This document shows positions 54,728-63,846 of a stretch of DNA of 64,000 nt, piece after piece. The first letter of the stretch is position 1. Every line of letters starts with the position of its first letter. Under the pieces are notes generated by a model. The model was not told the DNA's origin. It did no database searches and saw only the letters and a list, made by a program, of their open reading frames with translations. Source of the DNA: Salinibacterium sp. NG253. GTDB taxonomy: Bacteria > Actinomycetota > Actinomycetes > Actinomycetales > Microbacteriaceae. Both the position numbers and the translations under genes were made by a program. Where the stretch lies: positions 744,378-808,377 of the forward strand of contig NZ_JADYWF010000001.1 of NCBI RefSeq assembly GCF_015864945.1, given 5' to 3'.

Positions 54728-55498
54728 TTACTTGCTCTCGAATCGGCCGGTCTCGCTCTGACCATGGTCTGCGGGGTTATAGCGCGCAGCGGGAGCAGTT
54801 TCTCCCCGAATTTCTTCGAGCAGCGACGTGATGGCAGTCATGAGTTTCTCCGTTACCTCAGCGAGCAATCGCGAATCCAGATTTCTGCCTTCGAACTCAG
54901 ACAAATCTAGGGGTTCACCAAAACGAACGTGAACAGTCTTTCGGGGAAAAACACTAATACGTTTTGAATAGCGAGGCAGAATTTCTTGGGCGCCCCAACT
55001 CGCCGCCGGAATCAACGGGATGCCGGCCTCGAGCGCGGTGCGCACAGCACCGTGCTTTCCTCGCATGGGCCACATATCGGGCTCCCGCGTCAGCGAACCT
55101 TCCGGATACACCACAACAGCAAGCCCCTGATCAGCAATCTGACGGGCGGCCTTCAGCGGGTCGCCGCTCTCCCGGCCGCGCGGAACACGTTCGACCGGAA
55201 CCTGGCCCGATTTCTTCAACAGCCATCCCGCTACGGGGACTTTGAACAGCGATGCTTTTGCCATGTAGCGCGGCATCCGCCCAATCTTCCACATGGCAAC
55301 CCCAATCACGACAGGATCGATGTTGCTGTAGTGATTGGGAGAGATCACAAACGCACCCTCGGCGGGCACATTGTGTGAGTCATGCAATTTAAATTTCGTC
55401 AACACGGTCATCGTGGGAAGCAACAAAAATGCGAGCACACGGAACGCGGCAGTCTTCTCTGACTTCACGCGTCGGGGGCCATTAGAGCCAGATGACAC
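54728..55498 (-). CDS. plsC: 1-acyl-sn-glycerol-3-phosphate acyltransferase
   Basis: The GTG at 55498 gives 256 residues and lies 7 bases after the murA stop, with an AGGA site. The HX4D motif is NHYSNIDPVVIG; FPEGTR-like VVYPEGSLTREPDMWPMR follows. It acylates lysophosphatidate at the inner membrane face. It lies in a murA-plsC-gpsA-ddl operon. A later GTG (55468) is possible; the long frame up to 55609 overlaps murA. Confidence 0.9.
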   Translation of the reverse strand: MSSGSNGPRRVKSEKTAAFRVLAFLLLPTMTVLTKFKLHDSHNVPAEGAFVISPNHYSNIDPVVIGVAMWKIGRMPRYMAKASLFKVPVAGWLLKKSGQVPVERVPRGRESGDPLKAARQIADQGLAVVVYPEGSLTREPDMWPMRGKHGAVRTALEAGIPLIPAASWGAQEILPRYSKRISVFPRKTVHVRFGEPLDLSEFEGRNLDSRLLAEVTEKLMTAITSLLEEIRGETAPAARYNPADHGQSETGRFESK

Positions 55499-55505
55499 CG
55501 GCGGC

Positions 55506-56873
55506 TTATCCTTCGTAGACGAAGTCGGCACCGAGTGATTCAAGCTTGTCGATGAAGTGTTCGTAACCGCGCGCAATAATCCCGATGTTGCTGACAGTCG
55601 ACTGGCCATCAGCGGTCAACGCTGCAATGAGGTGGCTGAAACCACCGCGGAGGTCGGGAATCTCAACATCCGCACCGTGCAGTGGTGTCGGGCCGATGAT
55701 GACGGCAGCTTGCTCAAGGGGACGACGAGGAACGCGCCGGCTGACCGACTCAATTCCCGCTTCGAAAACTTCGATATTCGCGCCCATCTCAACGAGCGCT
55801 GAGGTGAAGCCCAAACGGTTCTCGTACACCGTCTCGTGAACCACGGAACGACCCTCGGCCTGAGTGAGCGCAACGATCAGGGGTTGCTGCCAGTCCGTCA
55901 TGAAACCTGGGTGCACATCGGTTTCGATAACAACGGGCTTGAGCGCACCACCGGGATGCCAGAAGCGGATGCCGTCTTCAGCAATATCGAACGCGCCACC
56001 CACCTTGCGGAAGATGTTCAAGAACGTCATGAGTTCTTGCTGCAGCGCACCCTCGACGAAGATGTCTCCGCCGGTGGCGAGAGCTGCCGATGCCCAGCTT
56101 GCGGCCTCATTGCGGTCGAAGAGTGCGCGGTGGTTGTAGCCGGTGAGCTTCTCGACGCCCTCAATGAAGATGACGCGGTTGGGCTCGACATTGATGATCG
56201 CGCCCATCTTTTGCAAGATGGCGATGAGATCCATGATCTCGGGCTCGATAGCCGCGCCCTTGAGCTCGGTGACGCCCTTGGCGAGAACAGCGGTGAGCAA
56301 CACTTGTTCGGTTGCTCCCACGCTCGGGTACGGCAGATCGATGTCAGCGCCGTGGAGGCCATCAGGAGCGGTGAGACGGATGCCTTCATAGCTCTTGTCG
56401 ACGACTGCACCAAAGGCACGCAGCGCATCCAAGTGGAAGTCGATAGGGCGGTCACCAATGCGGCATCCACCGAGGTCAGGAATCAACGCTTCGCCGAGGC
56501 GGTGCAGCAACGGTCCGCAGAAGAGGATCGGGATGCGGCTAGAGCCCGCGAGCGCATCGATTTTGGCGAAGTGTGCCTTGAGCACATTCTTGGGGTCGAG
56601 GGTCAGCTCGCCGTCACCCGTCTCGGTAACAGTGACGCCGTAGGCCTCAAGCATTCCGGTAACGACACCAACGTCGCTAATGGCTGGGACATCTTTGAGC
56701 ACACTCGGAGTGTCAGCGAGAAGTGCTGCCACCATGGCTTTTGTCGCGAGGTTCTTCGCGCCGCGAACGTTGATGCGTCCGCGAAGAGGCTTTCCACCAT
56801 TTATGACGATTTGGTTGGAATGCAGTCCGGATCGCTTGGCTGCCGCTGTTGCGTCTTGAGCCAATGGATTCAT
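55506..56873 (-). CDS. murA: UDP-N-acetylglucosamine 1-carboxyvinyltransferase
   Basis: This 455-residue MurA starts MNPLAQDATAAAKRSGLHSN (GAGG ribosome site). It has VINGGKPLRGRINVRGAKNL, the reactive loop GGCRIGDRPIDFHLDALRAF (active-site Cys), and EVTTDVHPGF-like VIETDVHPGFMTDWQQPLIV. It catalyses the first committed step of peptidoglycan synthesis. It is 9 bases downstream of leuD. The Cys is retained, so it should be fosfomycin-sensitive, unlike the Asp variant of mycobacteria. Confidence 0.96.
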   Translation of the reverse strand: MNPLAQDATAAAKRSGLHSNQIVINGGKPLRGRINVRGAKNLATKAMVAALLADTPSVLKDVPAISDVGVVTGMLEAYGVTVTETGDGELTLDPKNVLKAHFAKIDALAGSSRIPILFCGPLLHRLGEALIPDLGGCRIGDRPIDFHLDALRAFGAVVDKSYEGIRLTAPDGLHGADIDLPYPSVGATEQVLLTAVLAKGVTELKGAAIEPEIMDLIAILQKMGAIINVEPNRVIFIEGVEKLTGYNHRALFDRNEAASWASAALATGGDIFVEGALQQELMTFLNIFRKVGGAFDIAEDGIRFWHPGGALKPVVIETDVHPGFMTDWQQPLIVALTQAEGRSVVHETVYENRLGFTSALVEMGANIEVFEAGIESVSRRVPRRPLEQAAVIIGPTPLHGADVEIPDLRGGFSHLIAALTADGQSTVSNIGIIARGYEHFIDKLESLGADFVYEG

Positions 56874-56881
56874 CGTTACCT

Positions 56882-57478
56882 CTACTTCGCTGGCAAGGTT
56901 GTCGGGCGCCATGCTTCTCGGCGGCTTTCGAACTCCGTGATATCTGATTCGTTTCTCAGAGTGAGACCGATGTCATCGAGCCCTTCGAGCAAACGCCACC
57001 TAGTGTAATCATCAATCTCGAAAGAGAACTGTGCTGAACCGGCTGACACCGAACGGGTCTCAAGATCGACGGTGATTTCAACTTCGGGGTCGGCTTCAAC
57101 GAGCGCCCACAAGGTCTCGATATCTTCTTCGGCGAGCTGCGCGGCGAGAAGCCCCTGCTTGCCTGAGTTTCCGCGGAAAATGTCGCCAAAACGCGAGCTG
57201 AGAACGGCTTGGAAGCCGAAGTCACGAAGCGCCCACACGGCGTGCTCCCGACTAGAGCCGGTGCCGAAGTCTGAGCCTGCGATGAGAATCTTGCCGTGGC
57301 TATAAGGTTCACGGTTAAGGATGAAGTCAGGGTCTTGGCGCCAGCGGAAGAAGAGAGCGTCTTCGAAGCCGGTTTTCGTTACTCGCTTGAGAAACTCGGC
57401 GGGGATGATCTGGTCGGTATCGACGTTGCTGCGCTTGAGCGGAACAGCGTTGCCACGGATGGTCGTAATCTTGTCCAT
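56882..57478 (-). CDS. leuD: 3-isopropylmalate dehydratase small subunit
   Basis: This 198-residue protein begins [20 protein letters not shown] and has [33 protein letters not shown] and [20 protein letters not shown]. It pairs with LeuC to isomerise isopropylmalate in leucine synthesis. Its ATG overlaps the leuC stop by 1 base (TAATG). Confidence 0.97.
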   Translation of the reverse strand: MDKITTIRGNAVPLKRSNVDTDQIIPAEFLKRVTKTGFEDALFFRWRQDPDFILNREPYSHGKILIAGSDFGTGSSREHAVWALRDFGFQAVLSSRFGDIFRGNSGKQGLLAAQLAEEDIETLWALVEADPEVEITVDLETRSVSAGSAQFSFEIDDYTRWRLLEGLDDIGLTLRNESDITEFESRREAWRPTTLPAK

Positions 57479-58938
57479 TAGCGCGACTCCTCTGCGGTGG
57501 TACTGGCTGAAACGAGCTGCTCGGGCAGCGGGCTGTTCTCCAAATCCCAGGGGCTGGAAAGCGTTCCGCGGATGGCGGTTGCGGCGGCAACGAGAGGCGA
57601 CACCAGATGGGTGCGCCCTCCCTTGCCTTGGCGACCTTCGAAGTTGCGATTACTAGTGGAAGCGCAACGCTCTCCCGGAGCCAGTTGGTCGGGATTCATG
57701 CCGAGACACATTGAGCATCCCGCAAAGCGCCATTCGGCGCCGAACTCTTCCACAATCTTGTCGATGCCTTCGGCTTCAGCCTCGATACGAACGCGGGCAG
57801 ACCCGGGAACGACCATGACGCGCACGTGATCAGACTTCTTGCGACCCTTGATGATCGACGCGAATGCTCGCAAATCTTCAATGCGGCTGTTGGTGCAGGA
57901 GCCCATGAAGACCGCATCCACGGCAATATCTTTCATCGCCATGCCAGCGTCAAGCGCCATATATTCGAGGGCACGCTCGGCTGACGCACGCTCGTTCGGG
58001 TCGGCGATGTCAGCGGGCACGGGAACGTTCTCGCTGAGCGATACGCCCTGGCCGGGGTTGGTTCCCCACGTGACAAATGGCTCGAGGGTGTTCGCATCGA
58101 GGAAGACTTCGGCATCGAAGACGGCATCATCGTCGGTGGCGAGGGTGTTCCAGTACTCAACGGCGGCATCCCAGTCGGCGCCTTCGGGAGCGTGCGCGCG
58201 ACCCTTGAGGTAGTCGTAGGTGATCTGGTCAGGCGCGATCATGCCGGCGCGAGCGCCAGCCTCGATCGACATGTTGCAGATCGTCATACGGCCCTCCATG
58301 GAGAGCGCGCGGATGGCGCTGCCGCGGAATTCGAGAACGTAACCTTGGCCTCCGCCGGTTCCAATCTGCGCGATGACCGCAAGAATGATGTCTTTCGCGG
58401 TGACGCCGGGGCGCAGCTCGCCCTCGACGGTGATCGCCATCGTCTTGAAAGCTTTGAGCGGCAAGGTCTGAGTCGCGAGCACGTGCTCGACTTCACTCGT
58501 GCCGATACCGAATGCCATCGCACCGAAGGCGCCGTGGGTGCTCGTGTGAGAGTCACCACAGACCACTGTGATGCCGGGCATGGTGAGGCCGAGCTGCGGG
58601 CCAACAACGTGAACGATGCCCTGCTCGATGTCGCCGAGCGAGTGCAGTCGAACGCCGAACTCTTTGGCATTGTTGCGCAGCGTCTGAATTTGGGTGCGAC
58701 TGGTGAGGTCGGCGATCGGCTTATGGATCGCGAGAGTCGGGGTGTTGTGGTCTTCGGTTGCGATCGTGAGATCGGGGCGGCGAACGGGGCGGCCGGCCAT
58801 CCGAAGTCCGTCGAATGCTTGGGGGCTTGTGACTTCGTGCACAAGGTGAAGGTCGATGTAAATGAGGTCGGGAGTGCCATCGGCACCCGTGACAACCAGA
58901 TGGTCGTCCCACACTTTTTCTGCCAGGGTCTTGCCCAT
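57478..58938 (-). CDS. leuC: 3-isopropylmalate dehydratase large subunit
   Basis: This 486-residue aconitase-family protein has the three Fe-S cysteines in [20 protein letters not shown] and [19 protein letters not shown], plus [20 protein letters not shown]. It starts [15 protein letters not shown] after GAAAGAGG. It opens the leuC-leuD-murA-plsC-gpsA-ddl run. No leader peptide or T-box was seen in the 100-base upstream gap. Confidence 0.97.
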   Translation of the reverse strand: MGKTLAEKVWDDHLVVTGADGTPDLIYIDLHLVHEVTSPQAFDGLRMAGRPVRRPDLTIATEDHNTPTLAIHKPIADLTSRTQIQTLRNNAKEFGVRLHSLGDIEQGIVHVVGPQLGLTMPGITVVCGDSHTSTHGAFGAMAFGIGTSEVEHVLATQTLPLKAFKTMAITVEGELRPGVTAKDIILAVIAQIGTGGGQGYVLEFRGSAIRALSMEGRMTICNMSIEAGARAGMIAPDQITYDYLKGRAHAPEGADWDAAVEYWNTLATDDDAVFDAEVFLDANTLEPFVTWGTNPGQGVSLSENVPVPADIADPNERASAERALEYMALDAGMAMKDIAVDAVFMGSCTNSRIEDLRAFASIIKGRKKSDHVRVMVVPGSARVRIEAEAEGIDKIVEEFGAEWRFAGCSMCLGMNPDQLAPGERCASTSNRNFEGRQGKGGRTHLVSPLVAAATAIRGTLSSPWDLENSPLPEQLVSASTTAEESR

Positions 58939-59038
58939 AGCGCACCTCTTTCGAATCGACGATCGCACCGCAAAATACGCGGCTCAATCTCTCTAGTCTA
59001 CGCCGAGCGACAAATGCATTCTGCGAACTAACGCTCGA

Positions 59039-59467
59039 TTAGCGGTAGTCGTTGTCGAGCACGATTGCCGTGGCAGGGTCGGCCTCGACGTAGCGCACCT
59101 CTGCTGTGGCATTTGCGGCGAGCGCAGCCTCTTTGTCGAAGGATTCTTCGTCGTAGCTTTGGTCGCCAAGAGCGATGTACGTCTCGCTGTCGACCTCGTA
59201 GCTGAACTCGAGGCGCACAAGTTGAACCGTGTGGCGGCCGGAGCGGCTCGACTCGACGACGGTGTTACCGGTGGGCACAGCTTGCGTGACGAGACCGTTT
59301 TCGATGATCTCTGCCCGACCGTCATGCTTTTGCGTCGTCAGCACACCGATAATCGCGATGATTGCCAGCGGGATGACAAAGAACTTGACCAGGTTCCAGA
59401 TGGGCCTGCGTTTGCTCGACTGAGGCGTTGGTTTGTTCGGCTGAGGCGCTGACGAAGTGTCGCTCAT
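59039..59467 (-). CDS. Small membrane-anchored protein, DUF3592-like
   Basis: This 142-residue protein starts MSDTSSAPQPNKPTPQSSKR and has one transmembrane helix (VKFFVIPLAIIAIIGVLTTQ). Its outer domain HTVQLVRLEFSYEVDSETYI, then AEVRYVEADPATAIVLDNDY, resembles DUF3592 (an extracellular beta-domain ending in a Pro/position-Ala-X-L motif). Function unknown. It lies 101 bases upstream of leuC on the same strand. Confidence 0.6.
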   Translation of the reverse strand: MSDTSSAPQPNKPTPQSSKRRPIWNLVKFFVIPLAIIAIIGVLTTQKHDGRAEIIENGLVTQAVPTGNTVVESSRSGRHTVQLVRLEFSYEVDSETYIALGDQSYDEESFDKEAALAANATAEVRYVEADPATAIVLDNDYR

Positions 59468-59604
59468 GAACTGGTCTCTCTGTCGCTGCTCGGCGCACAA
59501 TCTGGGCGCGTGGCGGGCGTTTCCGACCGCTCAAGCATGTGCCAATTCATAAGGTAGCAATGAATAGGTACCGATCAGCGACGCTGAGGGACTCTTCCAG
59601 AGTC

Positions 59605-60345
59605 TCAGGCCGTCGTGGAGACCCGAGCGACCGAGATCACGAACTCGCCGAGCCTGAGCTGGGCGGCAGCACCGACGGGTTCGGCCTTACTCGGCTCGAC
59701 CACGACTTCTTCAGACTGCGGATGCCGCAGGTGCACGCCGTTCGTTGAGTGCAGGTCGTGCACGATCAGCTCGCCAGCAGGCGTGAGATGTAGTGCGGCG
59801 TGAGTCTTGGACACCGACTTGCTCGGGTCAATGACGGGCAGCAGGGTCGCATCCGGCCACTGCGGGTTGATAGCAGGATCTCGGCCGATGAGCGTGCTGC
59901 GATCGAGCGCGACGTGAGTGCCGTCGGGCAGCGTGAGAGACCAGATCAGCACTCCACGAGGGGCGGCAGCAAAGCTGGTTTCTTCGCATATCGCGTCGCT
60001 TATCGCGTCGCCTATCGTGGGCTGGTAGACAGCCGCACTTGGATTCTCCGTTGCCGGTGGAGGCATCTGAAGAGCACGGTGAGCAGCAGCAGGAGGCAAT
60101 CCTTGCGCACTGACAGGGAAGAACGCCGGTGCATCGTCGGTGTTGGCGGGCCTGGAGACCGGCGGCTGTGGCATCCGAAAAGTTCCTGAATCTATAAGCC
60201 CTGGCGGCAACTCAATGACATCGTCGTCGTCCTCGACTTCACGCTGAATAGGCTTTTCAGGCTCACGCTCGGGGACCATGCCGGGAGGAGGAACGATGAA
60301 GTCGCTCTCGTCTCCAGCATCCATCCGCGCGAATCTCCTCGTCAT
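59605..60345 (-). CDS. FHA-domain protein
   Basis: This 246-residue protein has a long disordered Pro/Asp-rich N-terminus (PPPGMVPEREPEKPIQREVE) and a C-terminal FHA domain: STLIGRDPAINPQWPDATLL, PSKSVSKTHAALHLT and ELIVHDLHSTNGVHLRHP. The Gly-Arg, Ser, His and Ser-Thr-Asn-Gly pThr-binding positions are present. Ser/Thr kinase targets and type VII secretion loci often encode such proteins. A start at ATG 60324, after AGGAG, is an alternative. It is the last gene of the WXG-like cluster. Confidence 0.85.
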   Translation of the reverse strand: MTRRFARMDAGDESDFIVPPPGMVPEREPEKPIQREVEDDDDVIELPPGLIDSGTFRMPQPPVSRPANTDDAPAFFPVSAQGLPPAAAHRALQMPPPATENPSAAVYQPTIGDAISDAICEETSFAAAPRGVLIWSLTLPDGTHVALDRSTLIGRDPAINPQWPDATLLPVIDPSKSVSKTHAALHLTPAGELIVHDLHSTNGVHLRHPQSEEVVVEPSKAEPVGAAAQLRLGEFVISVARVSTTA

Positions 60346-60493
60346 AGGCTCAGAAACGCAATGTTAACTCATTCGGCCGACGGGCGGGGGCCTCCCCCAG
60401 TTTCGAGAGGTGCTTGAGGTTTACTCCGGGTACGAGAAACAGCGCCTTCGCCTTCTCAGCAACGTTGACTGCCTTCAGCGCCGCCGGTGCTGA

Positions 60494-61144
60494 CTAGGTA
60501 CTTGAGTCCTGATCTTCCCAGCGCAAGGCACGAACGATGGAGTCGAAGAAGTCGAGCATGACCTGTTCGAGGTCGACGAATACGGTTGAGAAGACGATGA
60601 GAATAACGCGCTTCGTCTCAGGAATCGTCAGCCAGTACTGCGCCACGAGCGTCGGCAGCGCGTCTCCAGCGTCATCTTCGTCTGCGGCGGCGACCTGCCG
60701 AATGTGGTGCGTACGGAGCACCTCTGAGTCTGTCGTAGCGAAACGCGCCACGGTCTCGGGGTGCAGGTCAGGCATTGCGGCAAGCCCAGCCTCAAGAACG
60801 CGCATCACTTCGGCAGGTGCAGTTCCGACGGCGGGTGTCATTCCGAGCGGCGGAAGGTACAGAGTGAACGATGCCGAGAACGGCACGCCTTCGATCACAT
60901 CGAGTGCAATTGTCATCGACTGGCCGTCGCCCTCAATCGCGGCCGCGAGTCCATCGAAGAGCTGACGCCGCATGCTGTCTCTCAACAGCGAGTGTTCGTC
61001 TGCTCGCCCTACTCGCGCGTCGATGAGCCGTCGGATGGATGCCCGTGCCGACACTTCATCGTGTAGCGGCACCTGCCACCACTCCCCTGGCAAGGCGAAC
61101 TTCAGCTCGGGTAAGGACTTCTGAGCCAGCTGAAGGTCAATCAT
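60494..61144 (-). CDS. Hypothetical protein in WXG-like cluster
   Basis: This 216-residue acidic protein (MIDLQLAQKSLPELKFALPG) has no signal peptide and no recognised domain. A conserved-looking EWWQVPLHDE and a hydrophobic C-terminal stretch (RVILIVFSTVFVDLEQVMLD) are visible. Its start overlaps the lipoprotein stop by 8 bases, so it is co-translated with the cluster. A chaperone- or immunity-like role for the WXG proteins is possible but unsupported. Confidence 0.7.
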   Translation of the reverse strand: MIDLQLAQKSLPELKFALPGEWWQVPLHDEVSARASIRRLIDARVGRADEHSLLRDSMRRQLFDGLAAAIEGDGQSMTIALDVIEGVPFSASFTLYLPPLGMTPAVGTAPAEVMRVLEAGLAAMPDLHPETVARFATTDSEVLRTHHIRQVAAADEDDAGDALPTLVAQYWLTIPETKRVILIVFSTVFVDLEQVMLDFFDSIVRALRWEDQDSST

Positions 61145-61664
61145 CGTTCGGCTCGCTCCATTCGCCGTAACGGGCCTCGAGCGTGGACGCGGGAACGGTC
61201 AGGCTTGTGAAGGTGTCTTTGGCGCCGAGCAAGCCGAGTTCGTCGATCACTGGGCCTAAGTCGTAGCCATCCTCCGTTAACGTTGACGCATCCGGCGGCA
61301 TCGGACCCTCCGCAACGGACAACGCGATATGGGCTGGGCTGAAAGATAACGATCGCCACACCGCCTTGAGCGCTTCATCCACCACTAGAGGCAACTCGTC
61401 TTCAGGCAACTCTGAAACGTAAATTTTGACCGAGTAGACCTGCCGAGGACCGTCGTAGTAGGACCCACCGAGCACACCCGTTATTGTCGGGACCGCCTCC
61501 ATCAGCGCGGCGCGAACATCATCGTCTTGCTCCTCTTCCGATGGCCCTGTGTAAATCAACCCACAGGCCGTAAGCAGCACTACCGTCAGAACGGTGACGA
61601 GAGCGGCACCGCTCAGGCGCATCCGTCTCGCGACACCATCTGTCTGCTGATGAACCGTCATCAC
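61137..61664 (-). CDS. Putative lipoprotein in WXG-like cluster
   Basis: This 175-residue protein has a hydrophobic segment ALVTVLTVVLL ending in the lipobox LTAC (Cys ~34), consistent with export and lipidation. The mature part is acidic with DGPRQVYSVKIYVSEL. Its ATG overlaps the hydrolase stop by 4 bases. No family recognised. It could bind the WXG-hydrolase product outside the membrane. Confidence 0.72.
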   Translation of the reverse strand: MMTVHQQTDGVARRMRLSGAALVTVLTVVLLTACGLIYTGPSEEEQDDDVRAALMEAVPTITGVLGGSYYDGPRQVYSVKIYVSELPEDELPLVVDEALKAVWRSLSFSPAHIALSVAEGPMPPDASTLTEDGYDLGPVIDELGLLGAKDTFTSLTVPASTLEARYGEWSEPNDD

Positions 61665-63292
61665 TCCGACCCCTCGTAGATAAAAACGCGCTCGTATTCG
61701 GAGAAGAACATTGCCTGTTCTTGTTTCTGAGCCACCACCCGCGGGTCGCTGCTGCTGTCGACCATCGCATCGGCCGACCCCGTGTAAGCAGAGGAGCTAT
61801 GCGCAAATAAGGGTTTTCCGGTGGCGGGGTCGATGGGAGCATCCGTGTTTACGGTCACCCAGTGTGGTCGCTGGGTGCCTCCCGACCAAGGCGAGTCCAA
61901 AGTTGGAACAAAGTCGCCCTCGTGCTGCACGGATATAACGGACACACTCTCGGGAATGTCCATCAGGTCGATCGGAGAACCTGACGTGAAAACGGCTTGA
62001 ATGTTGAAGGGGCTCAGTGGGTCTGCTGCCATTTTTCCTGCCAGAATGCCGCCCTGGCTCCATCCGCTCATCATTACCGGATCGCCCGGAAGTACACCCG
62101 CGTCCATCATCGCCTGGGTTACGGCACGCTCGTAGGCCGCTTGCTGGGTCGGAGCGAGCATCAATGAGAGATTGGAATCGAGATCATTCATCGCGCCCTG
62201 ATCACCTTGAGGCTTCCATGCCCCCTCAAAAGCGCCATTAACTTCTTGCCAGTCCTGGGTGCTCGGCAGCAGAACGCGCCACCCGAGACGGTTTCCGTGC
62301 TCGTCGAGGATCTCGACGATTTCGACGACGGTTGAGTCAGCCATGCCTTCGCCGTCCAGCTTCGCGTTGCGCGTCATGAGATCTTCGTAGTCGCGCGCCG
62401 GCTTCTGCTCCTGCGGTGGGCGCCGCACCATCTCGGGCGTGGGACGACGCTCTTCGTTTGAGAGGCGGATCGCTAGCAGGGCCGAGAGTCCGACTGCGTG
62501 CGCGAGCACAACCCCTGGCATCAACACCTGCAACAGCGCCTTTTCGGGCGGAAGATTGGCCAAAATTTCCCAGAACAAAGCGACGACAGTGTTCACCCAG
62601 ATCGTGAGCTCCACCACTGCCATTACGAGCGCTTGGAGCGGTTCTAGCACCCCTGACAGAACATCGGTCAGCCACTGACCGAGGATGCTCTTGCCACCAG
62701 GGAGCGATTCGACCCACGACGAGACATGATCGCGCAGCGTGTCATTCATTGCTTCAAGCGCAGGCTCGATCGCCGCGATTGCGAGCCGGGCGGCTTCGTC
62801 ACGATAGTTGGCGGCACGTTCGTAGGCTGCGCGAGCATCCGCCACACCAGCATCGAGTTCATCGACATGGTTCTGAGCCTGACGGAGCTGCGATGAGACC
62901 TGTGCGTACTCTGTTCCGGTTTGCGGCCCGTAGAGTCGATTGGAAAGATCTGAACGAAGATTCTCGTAATACGGCAATTCAGCCGCGGCCGCGTCAGCGA
63001 ACTCGATGGCATTGCTAGCGGCGTCTTGCGCCTCACGCAGGCTCACCGCATATACAGAGAGCGCCTGCGCTGTCGCACCATAACGAGGCTGAGCTCTGGC
63101 TAGCCGCGCTGCCGCGCTCGACGAACGTTCGGACAAAGCCGTAACCGCCTCGCCCGCGCCAGCAACATCCGAAGCGAAATTGTTGAGCCTCAGGGTGGTG
63201 TCTGTGATTGCATCGGCAATGGTCAGGTACCGCTTGCCATACGAGGCGAGAGCCGTTGGGTCACCCGGGAGGGCGAGAAGATCAGACATCAC
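61661..63292 (-). CDS. WXG-like/transmembrane/serine-hydrolase fusion protein
   Basis: This 543-residue protein has a helical N-terminus (~1-190) resembling WXG100-like targeting domains (DTTLRLNNFASDVAGAGEAV). Hydrophobic helices near 215-280 follow (VMAVVELTIWVNTVVALFW; VVLAHAVGLSALLAIRL). The C-terminal alpha/beta-hydrolase has elbow GWSQGG, FTSGSPIDL, and an Asp/His pair (HEGDFVPTLDSP; RPHWVTV). The elbow recalls cutinase and PE-PPE esterases. It overlaps both neighbours by 4 bases, so the whole set is one operon. It could be a type-VII substrate or membrane-anchored effector. Confidence 0.78.
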   Translation of the reverse strand: MMSDLLALPGDPTALASYGKRYLTIADAITDTTLRLNNFASDVAGAGEAVTALSERSSSAAARLARAQPRYGATAQALSVYAVSLREAQDAASNAIEFADAAAAELPYYENLRSDLSNRLYGPQTGTEYAQVSSQLRQAQNHVDELDAGVADARAAYERAANYRDEAARLAIAAIEPALEAMNDTLRDHVSSWVESLPGGKSILGQWLTDVLSGVLEPLQALVMAVVELTIWVNTVVALFWEILANLPPEKALLQVLMPGVVLAHAVGLSALLAIRLSNEERRPTPEMVRRPPQEQKPARDYEDLMTRNAKLDGEGMADSTVVEIVEILDEHGNRLGWRVLLPSTQDWQEVNGAFEGAWKPQGDQGAMNDLDSNLSLMLAPTQQAAYERAVTQAMMDAGVLPGDPVMMSGWSQGGILAGKMAADPLSPFNIQAVFTSGSPIDLMDIPESVSVISVQHEGDFVPTLDSPWSGGTQRPHWVTVNTDAPIDPATGKPLFAHSSSAYTGSADAMVDSSSDPRVVAQKQEQAMFFSEYERVFIYEGSE

Positions 63293-63675
63293 ACCCCTCC
63301 ATTGCGTGAGGAATTCATGAGGGGAGGTGCGGGGGTCGGTATGGGCGTGGGCAGGGGCTCTGAACGATAGGCACGCAGCGCCGCCGGCGACCGATACGAC
63401 TCGACGGTCTCGGCCAACGACTGGTCAAGCTCCCTCATCGTGTCGTGCACGCTCTGGACAGCCCCTGCGATCTGGCTGAGCTCCGTGATGAGCTCTGCTC
63501 GGCGAAGGTTCCATTGCGAACCGAAATCTTTTACTGTGCCGGCCAAACCATCATGGCCACACAGTTCAGCTACAGCCTCACTGAACGCTTCTGCCAGCCC
63601 GAATTCCGTCTGCACCGTGGCCATTGTCGACTGCAGTTCAGTCAACTTGGCAAAGTCGATCTCAAGATCCGCCAT
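63289..63675 (-). CDS. WXG100-like protein
   Basis: This 128-residue protein starts MADLEIDFAKLTELQSTMAT after AAAGGAAAGG. It is all-helical with a W-containing turn (DFGSQWNLRRAELITEL) like the WXG100 hairpin, and a Pro-rich C-terminal tail (PLPTPIPTPAPPL). Such proteins are targets or chaperones of type VII/ESX secretion. It begins 4 bases before the hydrolase fusion. The classic WXG triplet is only partly kept (SQWN), so the family call is moderate. Confidence 0.72.
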   Translation of the reverse strand: MADLEIDFAKLTELQSTMATVQTEFGLAEAFSEAVAELCGHDGLAGTVKDFGSQWNLRRAELITELSQIAGAVQSVHDTMRELDQSLAETVESYRSPAALRAYRSEPLPTPIPTPAPPLMNSSRNGGV

Positions 63676-63736
63676 GGCATTCCTTTCCTTTGCAGGTCCT
63701 TGAGCTAGCTGCTGCTCACGCGCGCACGCATGCGTA

Positions 63737-63762
63737 CATGCATGCATGCATGCATGCATGCA
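63737..63762. repeat. CATG tetranucleotide microsatellite
   Basis: Six perfect CATG units plus CA, with imperfect GCATGCG copies just before, lie 62-87 bases upstream of the WXG100-like start codon (minus strand). The unit is self-complementary, so it could also form hairpins. Slippage here might change promoter spacing. Confidence 0.85.
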
Positions 63763-63792
63763 CTCGAACGTCACAGCAGGAGGCGATAAGAG

Positions 63793-63819
63793 GGCCGCAA
63801 CGGAACAACCGTTGCGGCC
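63793..63819 (-). terminator. Hairpin after the edge WXG100 gene
   Basis: GGCCGCAACGG (63793-63803) and CCGTTGCGGCC (63809-63819) form an 11-bp perfect stem with AACAA loop, 28 bases after the stop codon of the partial WXG100 gene. On the minus strand CTCTTAT follows, a weak T-run. Confidence 0.65.
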
Positions 63820-63846
63820 TCACATCTCAGAGTGCCTCGAGGGGGA

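Noticed and set aside
58939-59038. Leucine leader peptide or T-box before leuC
   Set aside because: No run of leucine codons with an attenuator hairpin and no T-box motif found in the 100-base gap.
63737-63762. CRISPR-like array
   Set aside because: The unit is a 4-base microsatellite without spacers or 24-40-base repeats, and no cas gene is nearby.
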